Origin: Delphinus delphis
Lineage: Eukaryota; Chordata; Mammalia; Artiodactyla; Delphinidae
Assembly (NCBI RefSeq): GCF_949987515.2
Contig: NC_082694.2
Coordinates: forward strand, 13,323,958 to 13,387,957
Reading direction: 5' to 3'
Length of the DNA stretch: 64,000 nt
The notes below the pieces were generated by a model, which was given only the letters and a program-made list of their open reading frames with translations, had not been told where the DNA came from and searched no databases. The first letter of the stretch is position 1. The number at the start of each line of letters is the position of its first letter. A program made the position numbers and the translations under genes. Below are positions 49,101 through 59,779 of the stretch, in pieces.

Positions 49101-50968
49101 ACGGACATATGGTTTTTTAAAAAATTATTTATTTATTTACCTACTTATTTATTGGATGCATTGGGTCTTAGTTGCGGCGTGCGGGATCATTCGTTGCAGC
49201 ATGAGGGATCTTTGTTGTGGCGCGTGAGCTCCAGAGCGCCCGGACCCAGTAGTTGCTGCGCATGTGCTGTTTAGTTGTGGCCCGCAGGCTCAGTAGTTGC
49301 CATGTGCGGCCTTAGTTGCCCTGCGGCACATGAAATCTTAGTTCCCCAACCAGGAATCCAACTGGCATGTCCCGCATTGTAAGACAGATTCTTAACCACT
49401 GGACCACCAGGGATTATTTTGTCCGCTACTTGATAGCCGTGTGTGAAGGGCAAAGGGGAGAGTCCTGTTGGAGGCTTTGAGGTGATCCAGGTGTGATCTG
49501 ATAGATATGGGGATAGCATGGAGGTAGGAAGAAAACGGTCAGATTCTGGAAATATTTTCAGTTGAGTCAATGGGCTTTGCTGACAGAGTGAACGTGGAGT
49601 GTGATTAAGAAGATGAGGACCGAACAGTACAGTTTCAGCTCTGTAAGCAAGAGCTGCGTGGTGTTGACCCTGCAGGCTTTGTTAAGACTTTGAATTTTGT
49701 GATAATTAGAAAATCATTCAGGACATTTAAGCCGGAAGGTAACGTGATCTTATTTATTCATTTTTTAATTTCAGTTTACAGTTAACTCAATTGCTTTGTG
49801 GAGAATGGGTGGTAAGGATGGAGCAGGTGTAGGGGAGGGAGTGAGAAGTGGCTCAGTTCAGGAAAGATTTTGGAAATAGGGCTCACAGGCCTTGCTGCTG
49901 GATTAAATGTGGAGGGATCTAAGAAAGCAATATCAAGGATGAATCCTAGGTTTTTGGCTGCCCAAAGAATTGGCTAGATTAACTGGAAGTTATTAACTGA
50001 ATAAAGGAATCTTTTGGGAGAATTCCCCCTACTAAGGGTGGAATGTGGCTGAATTATGGACCATTCCTGTGTCTCTTTGGGGAATCTTGGACATAATGCA
50101 ATTTACTTAGAAATACTTATCTTACCTAAATAGAATGATATGTGAATATATAAATATATACACCCACAAATATACTTCTATATACAATATAGAAACCTTT
50201 TCTGATTGTTCTATATACTTTGCTTTTTTGAGTGCAAGTCCTTTGATTTGTTAGACCCTCTTGTGCCTTTTTCGTGGCTCTGACCTTTCTCATATGTTTG
50301 GCAATTAATTGGAAACCCAAACACCCCTGCCCTGGCGGTCCTTTGCCAGAGCAGTGGTTCTTGCGGGAGGGGGGCTCTCACGGATGCAGCTTTGGTGAGG
50401 GAAGACCTTGGCTTCCTGCAGCAAATTTGCATTTCCTTCCTTTTCCTGGGGGTGGGGTGGTCCCCGCAGCCTCTTGTGCGGGGAGAGTTCCAATTTGTCA
50501 TTCAAGGGTGGCCACTTGTTCATGAACCTGTGCCTTGTGTCACTCCATGCCATCTCTGGAGTTGAGGGTGGGGGGCAGGAAGGTGACATTTCATGCATGC
50601 TCACTCTGCTGTTCCTTTGAAATGGGTTTTTCTATGCTTGCTCTAACAGATGGATAGGGTTGCTCAAACTTCGGAACATTTACATGTTGTGTACAAGTAA
50701 TGTTGAACTACTCAAACAGCCTGTGCTTCTCCTTCTGGCATTTTCTGTCCCATTTCAGGACCAGAAAATACTGGATCTGTACAACCAACCTGAGCCCATG
50801 GAGCCCTTCCTTTTCTACCATGGCCGGACAGGCAGTACCTCCACCTTTGAGTCCGTGGCCTTTCCCGACTGGTTCATCGCCTCCTCCGAGCAAGGCCAGC
50901 CCATCTTTCTCACTTCGAACCCGGGGAAAATGTACAGTACTGCCTTCCGCATAGATTTAAGGATTTAA
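46172..50968 (+). CDS. IL36G: IL36G, interleukin-36 gamma, four coding exons, intact
   Basis: The coding exons are 46,172-46,214, 46,699-46,806, 47,510-47,649 and 50,759-50,968 (TAA at 50,966). All introns have GT/AG ends, phases 1, 1 and 0 match, and the 501 bases give 166 residues (human is 169). IL-36 gamma is a secreted epithelial cytokine that signals through IL1RL2/IL1RAP to NF-kB and MAPK. The beta-trefoil begins near residue 24. Family landmarks are [16 protein letters not shown] (71-86), QPKLQLK (91-97), [17 protein letters not shown] (102-118) and the IL-1 signature [14 protein letters not shown] (127-140), followed by [27 protein letters not shown] and the TAF near the end favour gamma over alpha or beta. 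There is no signal peptide, as usual for this family. The start ATG has G at -3 and +4; Met5 is also in good context. The frame stays open upstream to about 45,815, so an extended N-terminus cannot be excluded. The aliphatic-x-Asp motif that sets N-terminal processing is Cys-Phe-Asp (24-26), so the aliphatic residue is replaced. Confidence 0.9.
47881..48325 (-). mobile_element. L1 3' end in IL36G intron 3
   Basis: Reverse L1: 'taattggggtatacttgctc', 'ctgctgtacaacgaagtgaa' to 'gactctaggtccatccacg'. It lies inside the third intron, antisense to the gene. Confidence 0.8.
49112..49413 (-). mobile_element. Older long CHR-related SINE in IL36G intron 3
   Basis: (ATTT)n tail, 'gcattgggtcttagttgcgg', ending 'aaccactggaccaccaggg'. 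More diverged than the other copies; no clear duplication. Confidence 0.8.
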
Positions 50969-52630
50969 CTCAGCCTAGAGGTGGCAGCTTGGTCTTATAA
51001 TTTCTCGTTCTCAGCGTGTCTTCATCTGGATTTTCTCAGCGTCATTGCACATTGATGCTGAGAGGTGGGCTTGGCCCTGTTCTCATCTTATTTTATGAAC
51101 GGAGAAGAAGCAATGACCTCGTGGCACCCAAGGAATAGAATGTGGGCTCGAAAGCAGGAGGGAGGCGGTGACGTGTGGCTCTCCTTTCAAGCTGAAACTG
51201 TACATCTCTCAAGCCATCTGTACACGGACATCGGGACCCAGAAAACACCTGTCCCAGGGGTGGTTATGAAGAACCACGAATTCAGAGTTCACCCGTCTCA
51301 CCCAAGATCCTGGGACTGGCATGGAGCTGATCTTTGTTTTTGTTTTGCTTTGTTTCCTTTCCTAATGGGATTACGTTTCCCATAATCTCTCTCTGTTTCC
51401 AGTATATTGTAAGGGGTGTAATATATCCTTTTAAGGGTTAGGAACTTGTAAAGAAAACCAATTCTTCATTAAATTACTTATGTCTAATTCTAATAATCTG
51501 TTACCATAAAACCAAATATAAACTCCACGTGTTTATACGATAAGAAAGCTAAGACAGTTACAAAATGAAATAGGAAACAAGAAGTAATCTGAAATTACCA
51601 AGAGTGATGGAATAAGGACACCGCAGTGGGTAAGTCTGGCACTGGGGCTTAGCTGAGGGGAGAAGGGCCCTTATCAATGGCGATAGGGTGGTGGGAGGGA
51701 TAGCACATGTAAAAGGCACCACTATTTGACTACTTTCTGTATAGTCTCACAGCCTTGCTTTCTTTTTTTTCTTTTAGCCATTCTCACCATCCACATACTC
51801 CCTTTAAAAACTGCAGTAAAGTTGCCTTTTTTTTGGAACAGAGAGCCTAAATTTCCCACCAGCCATGCTTCAGATGATATATTCTGATGAAATGAAATAA
51901 CTGACCTCGGGTATAATTGTAGAAGGCTGTAGCTCAGATCTGGTTCTGCATATCATAGATTTCTTATTTTGACAATACCACAAATGCAGAAAATTATGTT
52001 CGCTTAAATACAGTCCACAAAATAGCACCAGTAACGTAAATTTTTTTAAAGAACTTTTGGACAACCAGACCACATACGCTACTGGGCACGCTAGTGAGCA
52101 ATCAGTCAGCCCTGATCTAATGCAGTGTCTCTTGATTCTCAAAAGTTTTCTTCTTCAGCGAAATCTATTTTTAACATGCAGCTTTATAAAAGTCAACATT
52201 AAAGTGAACACCAAGCTAATTAGTTCCGGAATATCGAATAGAAGAATTAGTCATTGGATATTTAGTACTACGCTCGGTGCTAATAAATGGTGACAGGTTG
52301 TGACATCTGCCAGTTTACGTTGTTGCCTTATCAACTGTTCCGTCTGACAATGGGGATCCGATGACACATTTGCATGTGACGTGATCGCGCATCTCCATCC
52401 TCCCAGGCTGTGTGATGATTCAGTTTTCCCATCTCCTTTCTCTACGGTGAAATCTTTGTTCGTGCGGGCACTGTGGCACCCTGGATTGTTACTTGGTACG
52501 TGTAGACACTCACACAAAGCTCTAATATGAGCCCTGGTGCCATATGGCTGGGCTCGGGGGTAAGGTGGGCATTCTGGTCATCCAGAAGAGATTCTGGTAA
52601 CTTATTTAAGAGTAAATCAAAATGAAAACA
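50969..52630. other. IL36G 3' UTR and flank; no further gene seen
   Basis: I looked here for an IL36A-type exon (a WFIA.SS-like signature) and saw none. The sequence is AT-rich and without recognisable repeats. Confidence 0.45.
51468..51473 (+). terminator. IL36G: Possible polyadenylation signal of IL36G
   Basis: An ATTAAA hexamer lies 500 bases after the IL36G stop codon, in AT-rich sequence. It is the second commonest vertebrate polyadenylation hexamer. I saw no AATAAA closer to the stop. The assignment is positional only. Confidence 0.3.
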
Positions 52631-52633
52631 TAT

Positions 52634-52778
52634 GGAATTCCCAGGTGGTCCAGTGGTTAAGACTTGGTACTTTCGCTTGCCATGGGCCCGGGGTTCGATC
52701 CCCAGTCGGGGAACTAAGATCCTGCATGCCGCTCAGTAGGGACAAAAAACAAGCAAACGAACGAAAACAACAACATAA
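52634..52778 (+). mobile_element. Short tRNA-derived SINE
   Basis: Head 'ggaattcccaggtggtccag', B-box-like 'gggttcgatcccc' and an A/C-rich tail 'caagcaaacgaacgaaaac'. It is the plus-strand counterpart of the type at 43,302. Confidence 0.85.
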
Positions 52779-53535
52779 TAATCTCATAGCTTGTGGGACC
52801 CAGGGAACAGACTGCCACGGACCCCTGGATTACCCATTGCATTTGAGAAATAACGTACACAGTATAGCACAGTGTCTGAGATCATGGAAGGCCCCTGTGA
52901 GCATCAACTTCATTTTCAAGCGATTGCCTGGTGCGCTTCTGATTTTCACGCATTTGCTGTATCAAATCCTCTTACATTTGAGTATCATGAGCTCCAGGCC
53001 CACACTCATTGAAGGATTTGTTTCCTTTGGAGTTTTAGCGACAGGCAGCCTCGATGCACTGAGGGGCTTTTGGATTCCAGGGGGGAAATTAAGAACCTTG
53101 CCACCAAAATCACAAGTACAGAGAAAACAGTTGAGTGGGATGTTCTTCTGTCGAGCTGCTTTGGGGCTCACATCTTCTGGCGCCAGAGTTGCTGAAGGGC
53201 AAAGGCTGTTTCCTGAAGACACTGTCCCTTGACTTGTGAACAACTGGGCATGGGGACTAAAGACGCTGCCCCAAAACCCTGAGACCAGTGGCTGTGATGA
53301 ATAATTGTTCATGTCCATGAAACGTCAGTTTTTATTTCTTAGACTTTACGAAGTTATTTAAAAGAAGATTCTCACCAAAAGAGTACATGTCTATGGTTAA
53401 AAGCAATATTCTCCCGCCTCAGTCCTATTTCTGAGCCAACTGCTTTCTGTTTCGTGAGGCAACTGCTAAGTCTTTTGCAGCTCTTTTTATGTTTTCCTCC
53501 ATGTGTCTAAGCATATGCTTTTACTTCTATTTCTT

Positions 53536-53854
53536 TTTTTTAAAGGTTATTTATTTACTTTTATTTTTTGGCTGGGTTGGGTCTTCGTTGCTGCACGTGG
53601 GCTTTCTCTAGTTGTGGCGAGCGGGGGCTACTCTTCGTTGCGGTGCACAGGCTTCTCATTATGGTGGCTTCTCTTGTTGCAGAGCACGGGCTCTAGGCAC
53701 GTGGGCCTCAGTAGTTGCAGCATGTGTGCTCAGAAGTTGTGGCGCATGGGCTTAGTTGCTCCACGGCATGTGGGATCTTCCTGGGCCAGGGCTCGAACCT
53801 GTGTCCCCTGCATTGGCAGGCGGGTTCTTAACCACTGCGCCACCAGGGAAGTCC
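53536..53854 (-). mobile_element. Long CHR-related SINE
   Basis: (ATTT)n tail, 'ggctgggttgggtcttcgtt', ending 'caccagggaagtcc'. Duplication tacttct(a/c)tttctt (53,522-53,535 and 53,855-53,868) with one mismatch. Confidence 0.9.
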
Positions 53855-54059
53855 TACTTCTCTTTCTTAAAGTATAAACTTTGTACGTTATCTTTTCTAT
53901 CAGACTGATGTCATTTACATCTCTATTGGACGAAAGTCACATGCTCTTTATTTTCTACAAGTTAACAGTAAGTAGTAAGTCAAATAAAGTTGTGTTTGTA
54001 GAGAGTGAGATGATGCTTGAGTGGGCCTGGTAGATAATGGTCTAGTATGACCTTGAAAA

Positions 54060-54985
54060 GACACAGTGTTGGTGGGAATGTAAATTGGTGCAGCCACTAC
54101 GGAAAACAGTATGAGAGTTCCTTAAAAAACTAAAAATAGAGTTACCATATGATCCAGCAATCTCACTCCTGGGTATATATCCAGAACAGACGAAAACTCT
54201 AATTCAAAAAGAAACATGCACCCCAATGTTCATAGCAGCACTATTTACAATAGCCAAGACATGGAAGCATCATGGATGTACACTGACAGATGAATGGATA
54301 AAGAAGATGTGGTCAAAAAAAAAAAAAAAAAAAAAAAAAGCTTAAACAGGTGAAGGGGAAAACACTTCAATCTGAGATTAAAAAGGAATCATTGCTGCTG
54401 TCTTGGTTATTTAATGTTTTCTCCAATATAAATCATTTAAACTAATTCACATTTGGTTACTCCTGAAATTCACTTCTTTGGAATAAAAAGAGAGAGAGAG
54501 ACAGAGTAAAAAAAAAAAAAAAAAAAAAAAGAAGATGTGGTCTATATATACAATGGAATAGTACTCAGTTATAAAAAAGAATGAAATAATGCCATTTGTA
54601 GCAACATGGATGGACATAGAGATTAAAGGCAAATATCATATGATATCACATGTTGAATCTAAAAAAATGATACAAATGAACTTATTTACAAAACAGAAAT
54701 AGACTCATAGAAAAGAAACATGGTTACCAATGGGGAGAGGTGGGAGGGATAAATTGGAAATTTGGGGTTAACTGATACACACTACTCTATATAAAATAGA
54801 TAAAAAACAAGGACCTGCTGTATACACAGAGAACTATATTCAATATCTTGTGATAACCTATAATGGAAAAAAATCTGAAAAAGAATATCTATCTATATAG
54901 ATATATTGATATATATATAACTGAATCACTTTCTTGTATACCTGAAACATTGTAAATCAACTCTATTTCAATTAAAAATAAAAGG
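54060..54985 (+). mobile_element. L1 3' portion, split by a polyadenylated insertion
   Basis: 54,060-54,314 ('ggtgggaatgtaaattggtg', 'gttaccatatgatccagcaa') and 54,543-54,985 ('gcaacatggatggacataga', 'gacctgctgtatacacagag', 'caactctatttcaatt') are one L1 end. The break is exactly filled by the insert at 54,315-54,528. Confidence 0.85.
54315..54528 (+). mobile_element. L1-mediated insertion of a polyadenylated transcript end
   Basis: About 214 bases inserted into the L1, with the exact 14-base duplication 'aagaagatgtggtc' (54,301-54,314 and 54,529-54,542). The body (54,340-54,507) is not a repeat I recognise. It ends with AATAAA (54,482-54,487), then 20 bases, then a poly-A of about 23, the normal spacing of an mRNA end. 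A second A-run of about 25 sits at its 5' edge. It looks like a 5'-truncated processed copy of an mRNA 3' UTR; the parent gene is unknown. Confidence 0.75.
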
Positions 54986-54989
54986 CACA

Positions 54990-56430
54990 CCATAATTATC
55001 CCCCCCACCCCTTTTCCAGGAATTGGACAGTTTTTCTTAACGACATCGTCCTTTAGCCTTTTCATTTTATAGGTGAGGAAAAGGAGGTGCGTGGCGTGGC
55101 TGTGACTTGCGGAGGGTGGCACCGACCTTGAGTATTTGAACTGGAAATAAAGGCACTCTTGATTTGGGGTCCTTCAATTTCTGTCTCCTGGAGTTGGGAT
55201 ATTATGAAACACTGTGGGAGAAATCAGCAACAATTACCCAGAGCAAGACAGCAAATACGAACCACCTCACTCCCATAATTGGGGCTGTACTTACCTAGCA
55301 GGGTGTCAGCGGTTGAGCCACCCCAGGCAGAGCACCCCTGGCCACCTAAGCATCATTATGCAATGCCGTAAGTGCTGAGCTGTACTGTGCACCGGTTTCT
55401 CAAACTTGAAGCAATAGCAGAATCACCTGGGGTGTAAACGAAAAGCTCTGGTGTTTGGGCAGAATTTAGACCTAGTGAGTTAAACCCATTCCCCTCAAAA
55501 TTCCAACTTACCAGGTTTAGAGCTGGGCCTAAGATGAAAGAGATGCATATGGCAAGGTATGGAGACGGAGCGCGGAGCTCCCTTGCTCTCTGAGGGTGCC
55601 ACTCTCTCAAGATCTCCACACGTTCACCAGCCCAGAACTTCTCCAAACCCCATCTTTTGGCTTCATTACATGGGTATGATTGATTAAATCACTGGCCATT
55701 GGCAATTGATTTCAGCCTCCAGCCTCTCTCCTCTCCCTGGAGGTCAAGGGCGGGTGGCACTGTGAAAGTTCCAAACCCTCTAATCAAAGAGTTCGTTTTC
55801 CTGGAAACCAGCAAAATCACCTCTTTAACATAACAAAGACACCATGATTGCTCTCCATACCTAGGACATTCCAAGGGTTTTAGGAGTTCCGTGCCAGAAA
55901 CGGAGACAAAGACCAAATATATGTTTCTTATTATGAATCACAACACACGGTTGCATATTAGCTGGGCTGTGTCCTAAAGAGGTAAAATAGTATTTAGCTG
56001 AGTACATGAGATATCAGGAGGCAGGGTTCCATGTACGGACTTTCCCCTTACTGCTCGGAAATCTCCCCCGTCATATGGGTTGGTAACCAAATCTCGTTCC
56101 CAGGCTACAGGGGAAGAGGCACATACCATCTGCAGGGGTTGGGCGTGGGGTGGGAGTGGGGCAGGGAGGACAGAAAAGACCAGTTTTCAGCATTACAGTG
56201 GTGAACCACTCCCTACCCATACCTTTGTGTAAGCCAGCTCATAGATGCGTCATCATGGTTGGTGTGACCCCGTCCTAGGAGTTGGTGAGGCCTGGGAAAA
56301 CACTGGCCATATTTAGGAGAAAATTTTGTTTTGAGAAGTAGAGAGATCAGAGCTAAGAGGACTGGTGACAAATTTTATTTTTCTATGTGGAAAACTCAGG
56401 CTGTGTTCATGGTCTTTTAAAAACAATGTT
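54990..56430. other. No gene recognised
   Basis: A MER5-like hint lies at 55,385-55,430 ('gaatcacctggggtgtaaac'). Otherwise there is single-copy-looking DNA with no IL-1 family exon seen on either strand. Confidence 0.4.
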
Positions 56431-56435
56431 TTCCA

Positions 56436-56738
56436 GAAAGAGACTCACAGACATAGAGAACAGACTTGTGGTTGCCCAGGGAAAAGGTGGGTTGGGGAGG
56501 GATGGAGTGGGAGGTTGGGATTAGATGCAAACGCTTATATATAGGATGGATAAACAACAAGGTCCTACTGTAGAGCACAGGGAACTATATTCAATACCCT
56601 GTGATAAAATACTATGGAAAAGAATATGAAAAATAATGCATATTTATACACATATATATGTATAACTGAATCACTTTGCTGTATAGAAGAAATTAACACA
56701 ACATTGTAAATCAACTATACTTCAATAAAATAAATCAA
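56436..56738 (+). mobile_element. 5'-truncated L1, 3' end
   Basis: 'gaaagagactcacagacata' to 'caactatacttcaataaaat'. The short duplication 'aatgttttc' flanks it. Confidence 0.85.
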
Positions 56739-56781
56739 AAAAATGTTTTCAAGTACATCATCAGTTGTCTAACCCTTAACA

Positions 56782-56993
56782 TTTTTTTTTTTTTTTTCCC
56801 TGCGGTACGCAGGCCTCTCTCTGTTGTGGCCTCTCCCGTTGCAGAGCACGGGCTCCGGACGCGCAGGCTCAGCGGCCATGGCTCACGGGCCCAGCCGCTC
56901 CGCGGCATGTGGGATCCTCCCGGACCGGGGCACGAACCCGTGTCCCCTGCATCGGCAGGCGGACTCTCAACCGCTGCGCCACCAGGGAAGCCC
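56782..56993 (-). mobile_element. CHR-type SINE
   Basis: T-run, 'tgcggtacgcaggcctctct', ending 'gccaccagggaagccc'. Only 'aacat' can be matched as a flanking duplication. Confidence 0.9.
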
Positions 56994-57473
56994 AACATCG
57001 ACATCTTTGATCTTGCTCACTGCTGGGTGGAAGTTGAACTTTAAGGAGGTAACAACAGAAGCAGGGAGACCATTTAGGGGTTATTGCAATACTCCCAGGG
57101 AGAGAGTCGGTGGTGGATTTCAGAGAACAGAACCCTGATCAGTGGTTGTGAGTTACATGGAAGCAAATTTTGGCATAGAATGACTAGATTTTTTTTCTTA
57201 ACACTTAGGCCTGAACAACAATAGGGTTTCAAGGATAATGATTCCCTTTCACCACCAATGTTGAGGCTGAGTCTGATTCCTAATGCAGAGATAGGAAGCC
57301 AGGAGATCTCCACGTTTCCACCTACTACGTGAGTCTCCTTGGACACAGTGCAGTGTTTAATATCCACCACTGAGCACAAGGCGTCCTATGTGCCTCAATT
57401 AACACACGGTGCAGGAGACCGTGACCCAAAGGAAACATATCACATCGTGGTTAAGAACAGAAAGACTTGGCTT

Positions 57474-57594
57474 TTTATTTTTTTGGCTGTGCCACACGAC
57501 ATACACCATCTTAGTTCCCCGACCAGGGATATAAGCCACGCCCCCTGCAATGGAAGTGCAGAGTCCTAACCCCTGGACCACCGGGGAAGTCCCG
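57474..57594 (-). mobile_element. Short tRNA-derived SINE
   Basis: 'tttttttggctgtgccacac', 'gttccccgaccagggatata', ending 'accaccggggaagtccc'. Exact duplication 'agacttggctt' (57,463-57,473 and 57,595-57,605). Confidence 0.88.
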
Positions 57595-57605
57595 AGACTT
57601 GGCTT

Positions 57606-57750
57606 CTAACTCAGCTAAATTTCTCAGTAGCTATGTGGCTTTGGATAAGTTGTGTCATCTCTCAGGGACTGTTTTCTTCCATAACAAATAAAGAGGAATG
57701 GCCCCTAAAGGGTGGCTGTGAGGATGAAAAGATGAATCAGGGAAATCTCT
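57606..57750 (+). mobile_element. MIR-type SINE remnant
   Basis: 'tagctatgtggctttggata' and 'gtgtcatctctcagggactg' fit MIR. The SINE at 57,474 inserted at its edge. Confidence 0.45.
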
Positions 57751-59060
57751 ATCAGATACAGAACGAGCTCTCAATATTGGTTACGCAAAACTGAAAGGAG
57801 CACAACGAATGGCCCCAAATCAGAGGTGAATGAGGCTATGGGTCACACAAGTCAGTGAATCAAGAGAGCCACACCTCTGCCTCCAAGCAGTCCAGAAGGA
57901 AGTTCTCCTTCACTCAGCGCCTGGCCTTTTCTGTATTTCCTCATCGGTGCTTCCTGGCATTTACTCTGCTCTGGTTTCTCCAGGACCCCAGCCCGGCCAC
58001 ACCACTGTTGCCTCCCAGTCACCCACTGAAGGCTCACAGGACGTCTGTTCCGGACTAGCTTTCTTGCCAAAGTGGGCACACCAAGAGCCAGGAAATAACC
58101 CTTCTTCCTTGCTCATTGAAAGGCCTGGGAGTCCTGGACAGCTTTACCGGGCCCTTGGGTGCAGGTGGAGCTTGAACATTGGACTCGAGGACAAGAGCAT
58201 CTCTTTGGACAAAGGTAACTCCTGCTGTTCAGAACCATGTGTGGGGAACCTTCTTTCACTGCTCTGTGTCCAACCTTGAGGAGCCTCTCTGGGCCTTGGT
58301 CCAAGACACAGGGTGTCAGAGGAGCTGGGACTGCTTCCAATGATGTAGGCTTACTTCCTTTCTGGGGATGACTATAGAATCAGGCACTGCAGAGCCTGAG
58401 GCAGAGAAGGATGTGAACAACTGGTTCTCATTGTGGGGAGTTTGTGGTCTTTTGGGGGAACTGTCCTGGGATCCTAACCATACGCCCGGAGGTGGATGTC
58501 CCCTCACAGTCAAAATACCTCATGGGGGCCATGGATATCCTTGTGCAGGATGCTTAGAGATGCCTCTATGGATGAGGGATGGGGGATGATGCGGGTGAGA
58601 GAGACAGGGTAGCTGCCCATTATTTAGGATGTTCAAGCTTGAAGTCGGGAGAATTGGTGGCTTGCCAGCTGTATGGAGGGCTAAAGGGAGATAGGCACAC
58701 CTTCTTTCTTCCTTCCTCTGAATCCAGAGACTCGCTGCACTAGAAGGCGGTTGAGCTGATGCACTGGAATCTCCTAACAATCCCAGATGTGACGGATGGA
58801 GGGCATCCCAGGGCCACTGCAGCCACGACAGTGATGGGAGCTTCCAGCTGGGGTTTTATGGCCCTGGAACATGATTTCCCATCCTTAATCTCAAACGTGC
58901 ATCTATTGATAAGATAGGATCTCAGGGCAGCTTTCTCGAAAATTTTTTTACACAGAATTCTGGGGGAGGGGAGAGAAACGGATAACATGTTTTTCTTCCC
59001 TCTTCCCCCACAAGACCAACTGCGGACCCCAACCTGTCCACCATCTAATCTACTTTGTCC
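57751..59060. other. No gene recognised; IL36B 5' region
   Basis: This should hold the former IL36B promoter and 5' noncoding exon. The frames at 57,830-58,589 are not recognised. Nothing here resembles IL-36 beta coding sequence. Confidence 0.4.
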
Positions 59061-59069
59061 TCTTCACAG

Positions 59070-59105
59070 AAAGCCCTGAAGCCAACACGGAGTTTAGTCC
59101 CCTGG
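59070..59105 (+). pseudogene. IL36B: Possible first coding exon of IL36B with CTG in place of ATG
   Basis: A 36-base segment lies between an AG acceptor (ttcacag) and a GT donor (gtaagt). Its bases resemble the human IL36B start region as I remember it (MNPQREA), but the initiator position reads CTG at 59,076. The join to the next exon does not keep phase with the acceptor I chose. The match is short, so this exon is tentative. Confidence 0.3.
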
Positions 59106-59779
59106 GTAAGTGGTGGTGAATCACAAAGCAGCTTGGAAATACTTCCATCTACGCTCTCCAAAGAAAGAGGGTACAAGGGCCCCTATCATTTTCTCAAGTT
59201 GTAAATGTGTTCGCTCTTGCTAAAATACTCAGATCACAAAACCCGCGTTTGAAAATCTTATTTAGCTCTTTCCTTATGAGTGCATTTAGAACTGCTTATT
59301 GATTTTGGTAAAGAGGGTAAAGGAGAGACAAACAGCATATTGATGCCTGATTTAGATATATTTGGTTTTGTTACTACCCAGAAACTATCAGTCAGGGAAA
59401 AAGACAAGTCACTGATAACCCTAGAAAAAAGGGTGAATATTGAAAATCTCTCGGACTACGAATGCATGGAGCTCCTTTCGGATGCTTTGATTCACAAACC
59501 AGCCCCTGCCTTAATTTCCTTCCCTTTCTCCTAGAGTTACTCTTTGTCAGAGCAGTAAATCGCCCCCTAGGAATTCAAAAGCCTTTATTACCAGGATGCA
59601 ATAGGAGTCCTGAAGTTTATAATAACCTCATGTGTATTTTGTGCTTTTCCGTCATCTGGCAGCACACCTAATTCCCAGTTACCGTCTTATTTGTGATTCT
59701 CAGCAGATGGTGTGGGTCCTAAAAAGAAATCAGTTAATAGCAGTTCCTTTTGGCAGCAATGTCAAAGCTGGTGAGTGAC

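Noticed and set aside
46172..50968. IL36A as an alternative name for the intact gene
   Set aside because: [21 protein letters not shown] and the TAF near the C-terminus match gamma better than alpha; QPEP is shared by both.
52634..52778. tRNA gene suggested by the 'gggttcgatcccc' B-box
   Set aside because: No acceptor stem or anticodon arm; it is the tRNA-derived head of a SINE, as at the other SINE sites.
52645..53232. 195-codon plus-strand frame
   Set aside because: It starts inside a tRNA-derived SINE and the rest matches no family; no splice or homology support.
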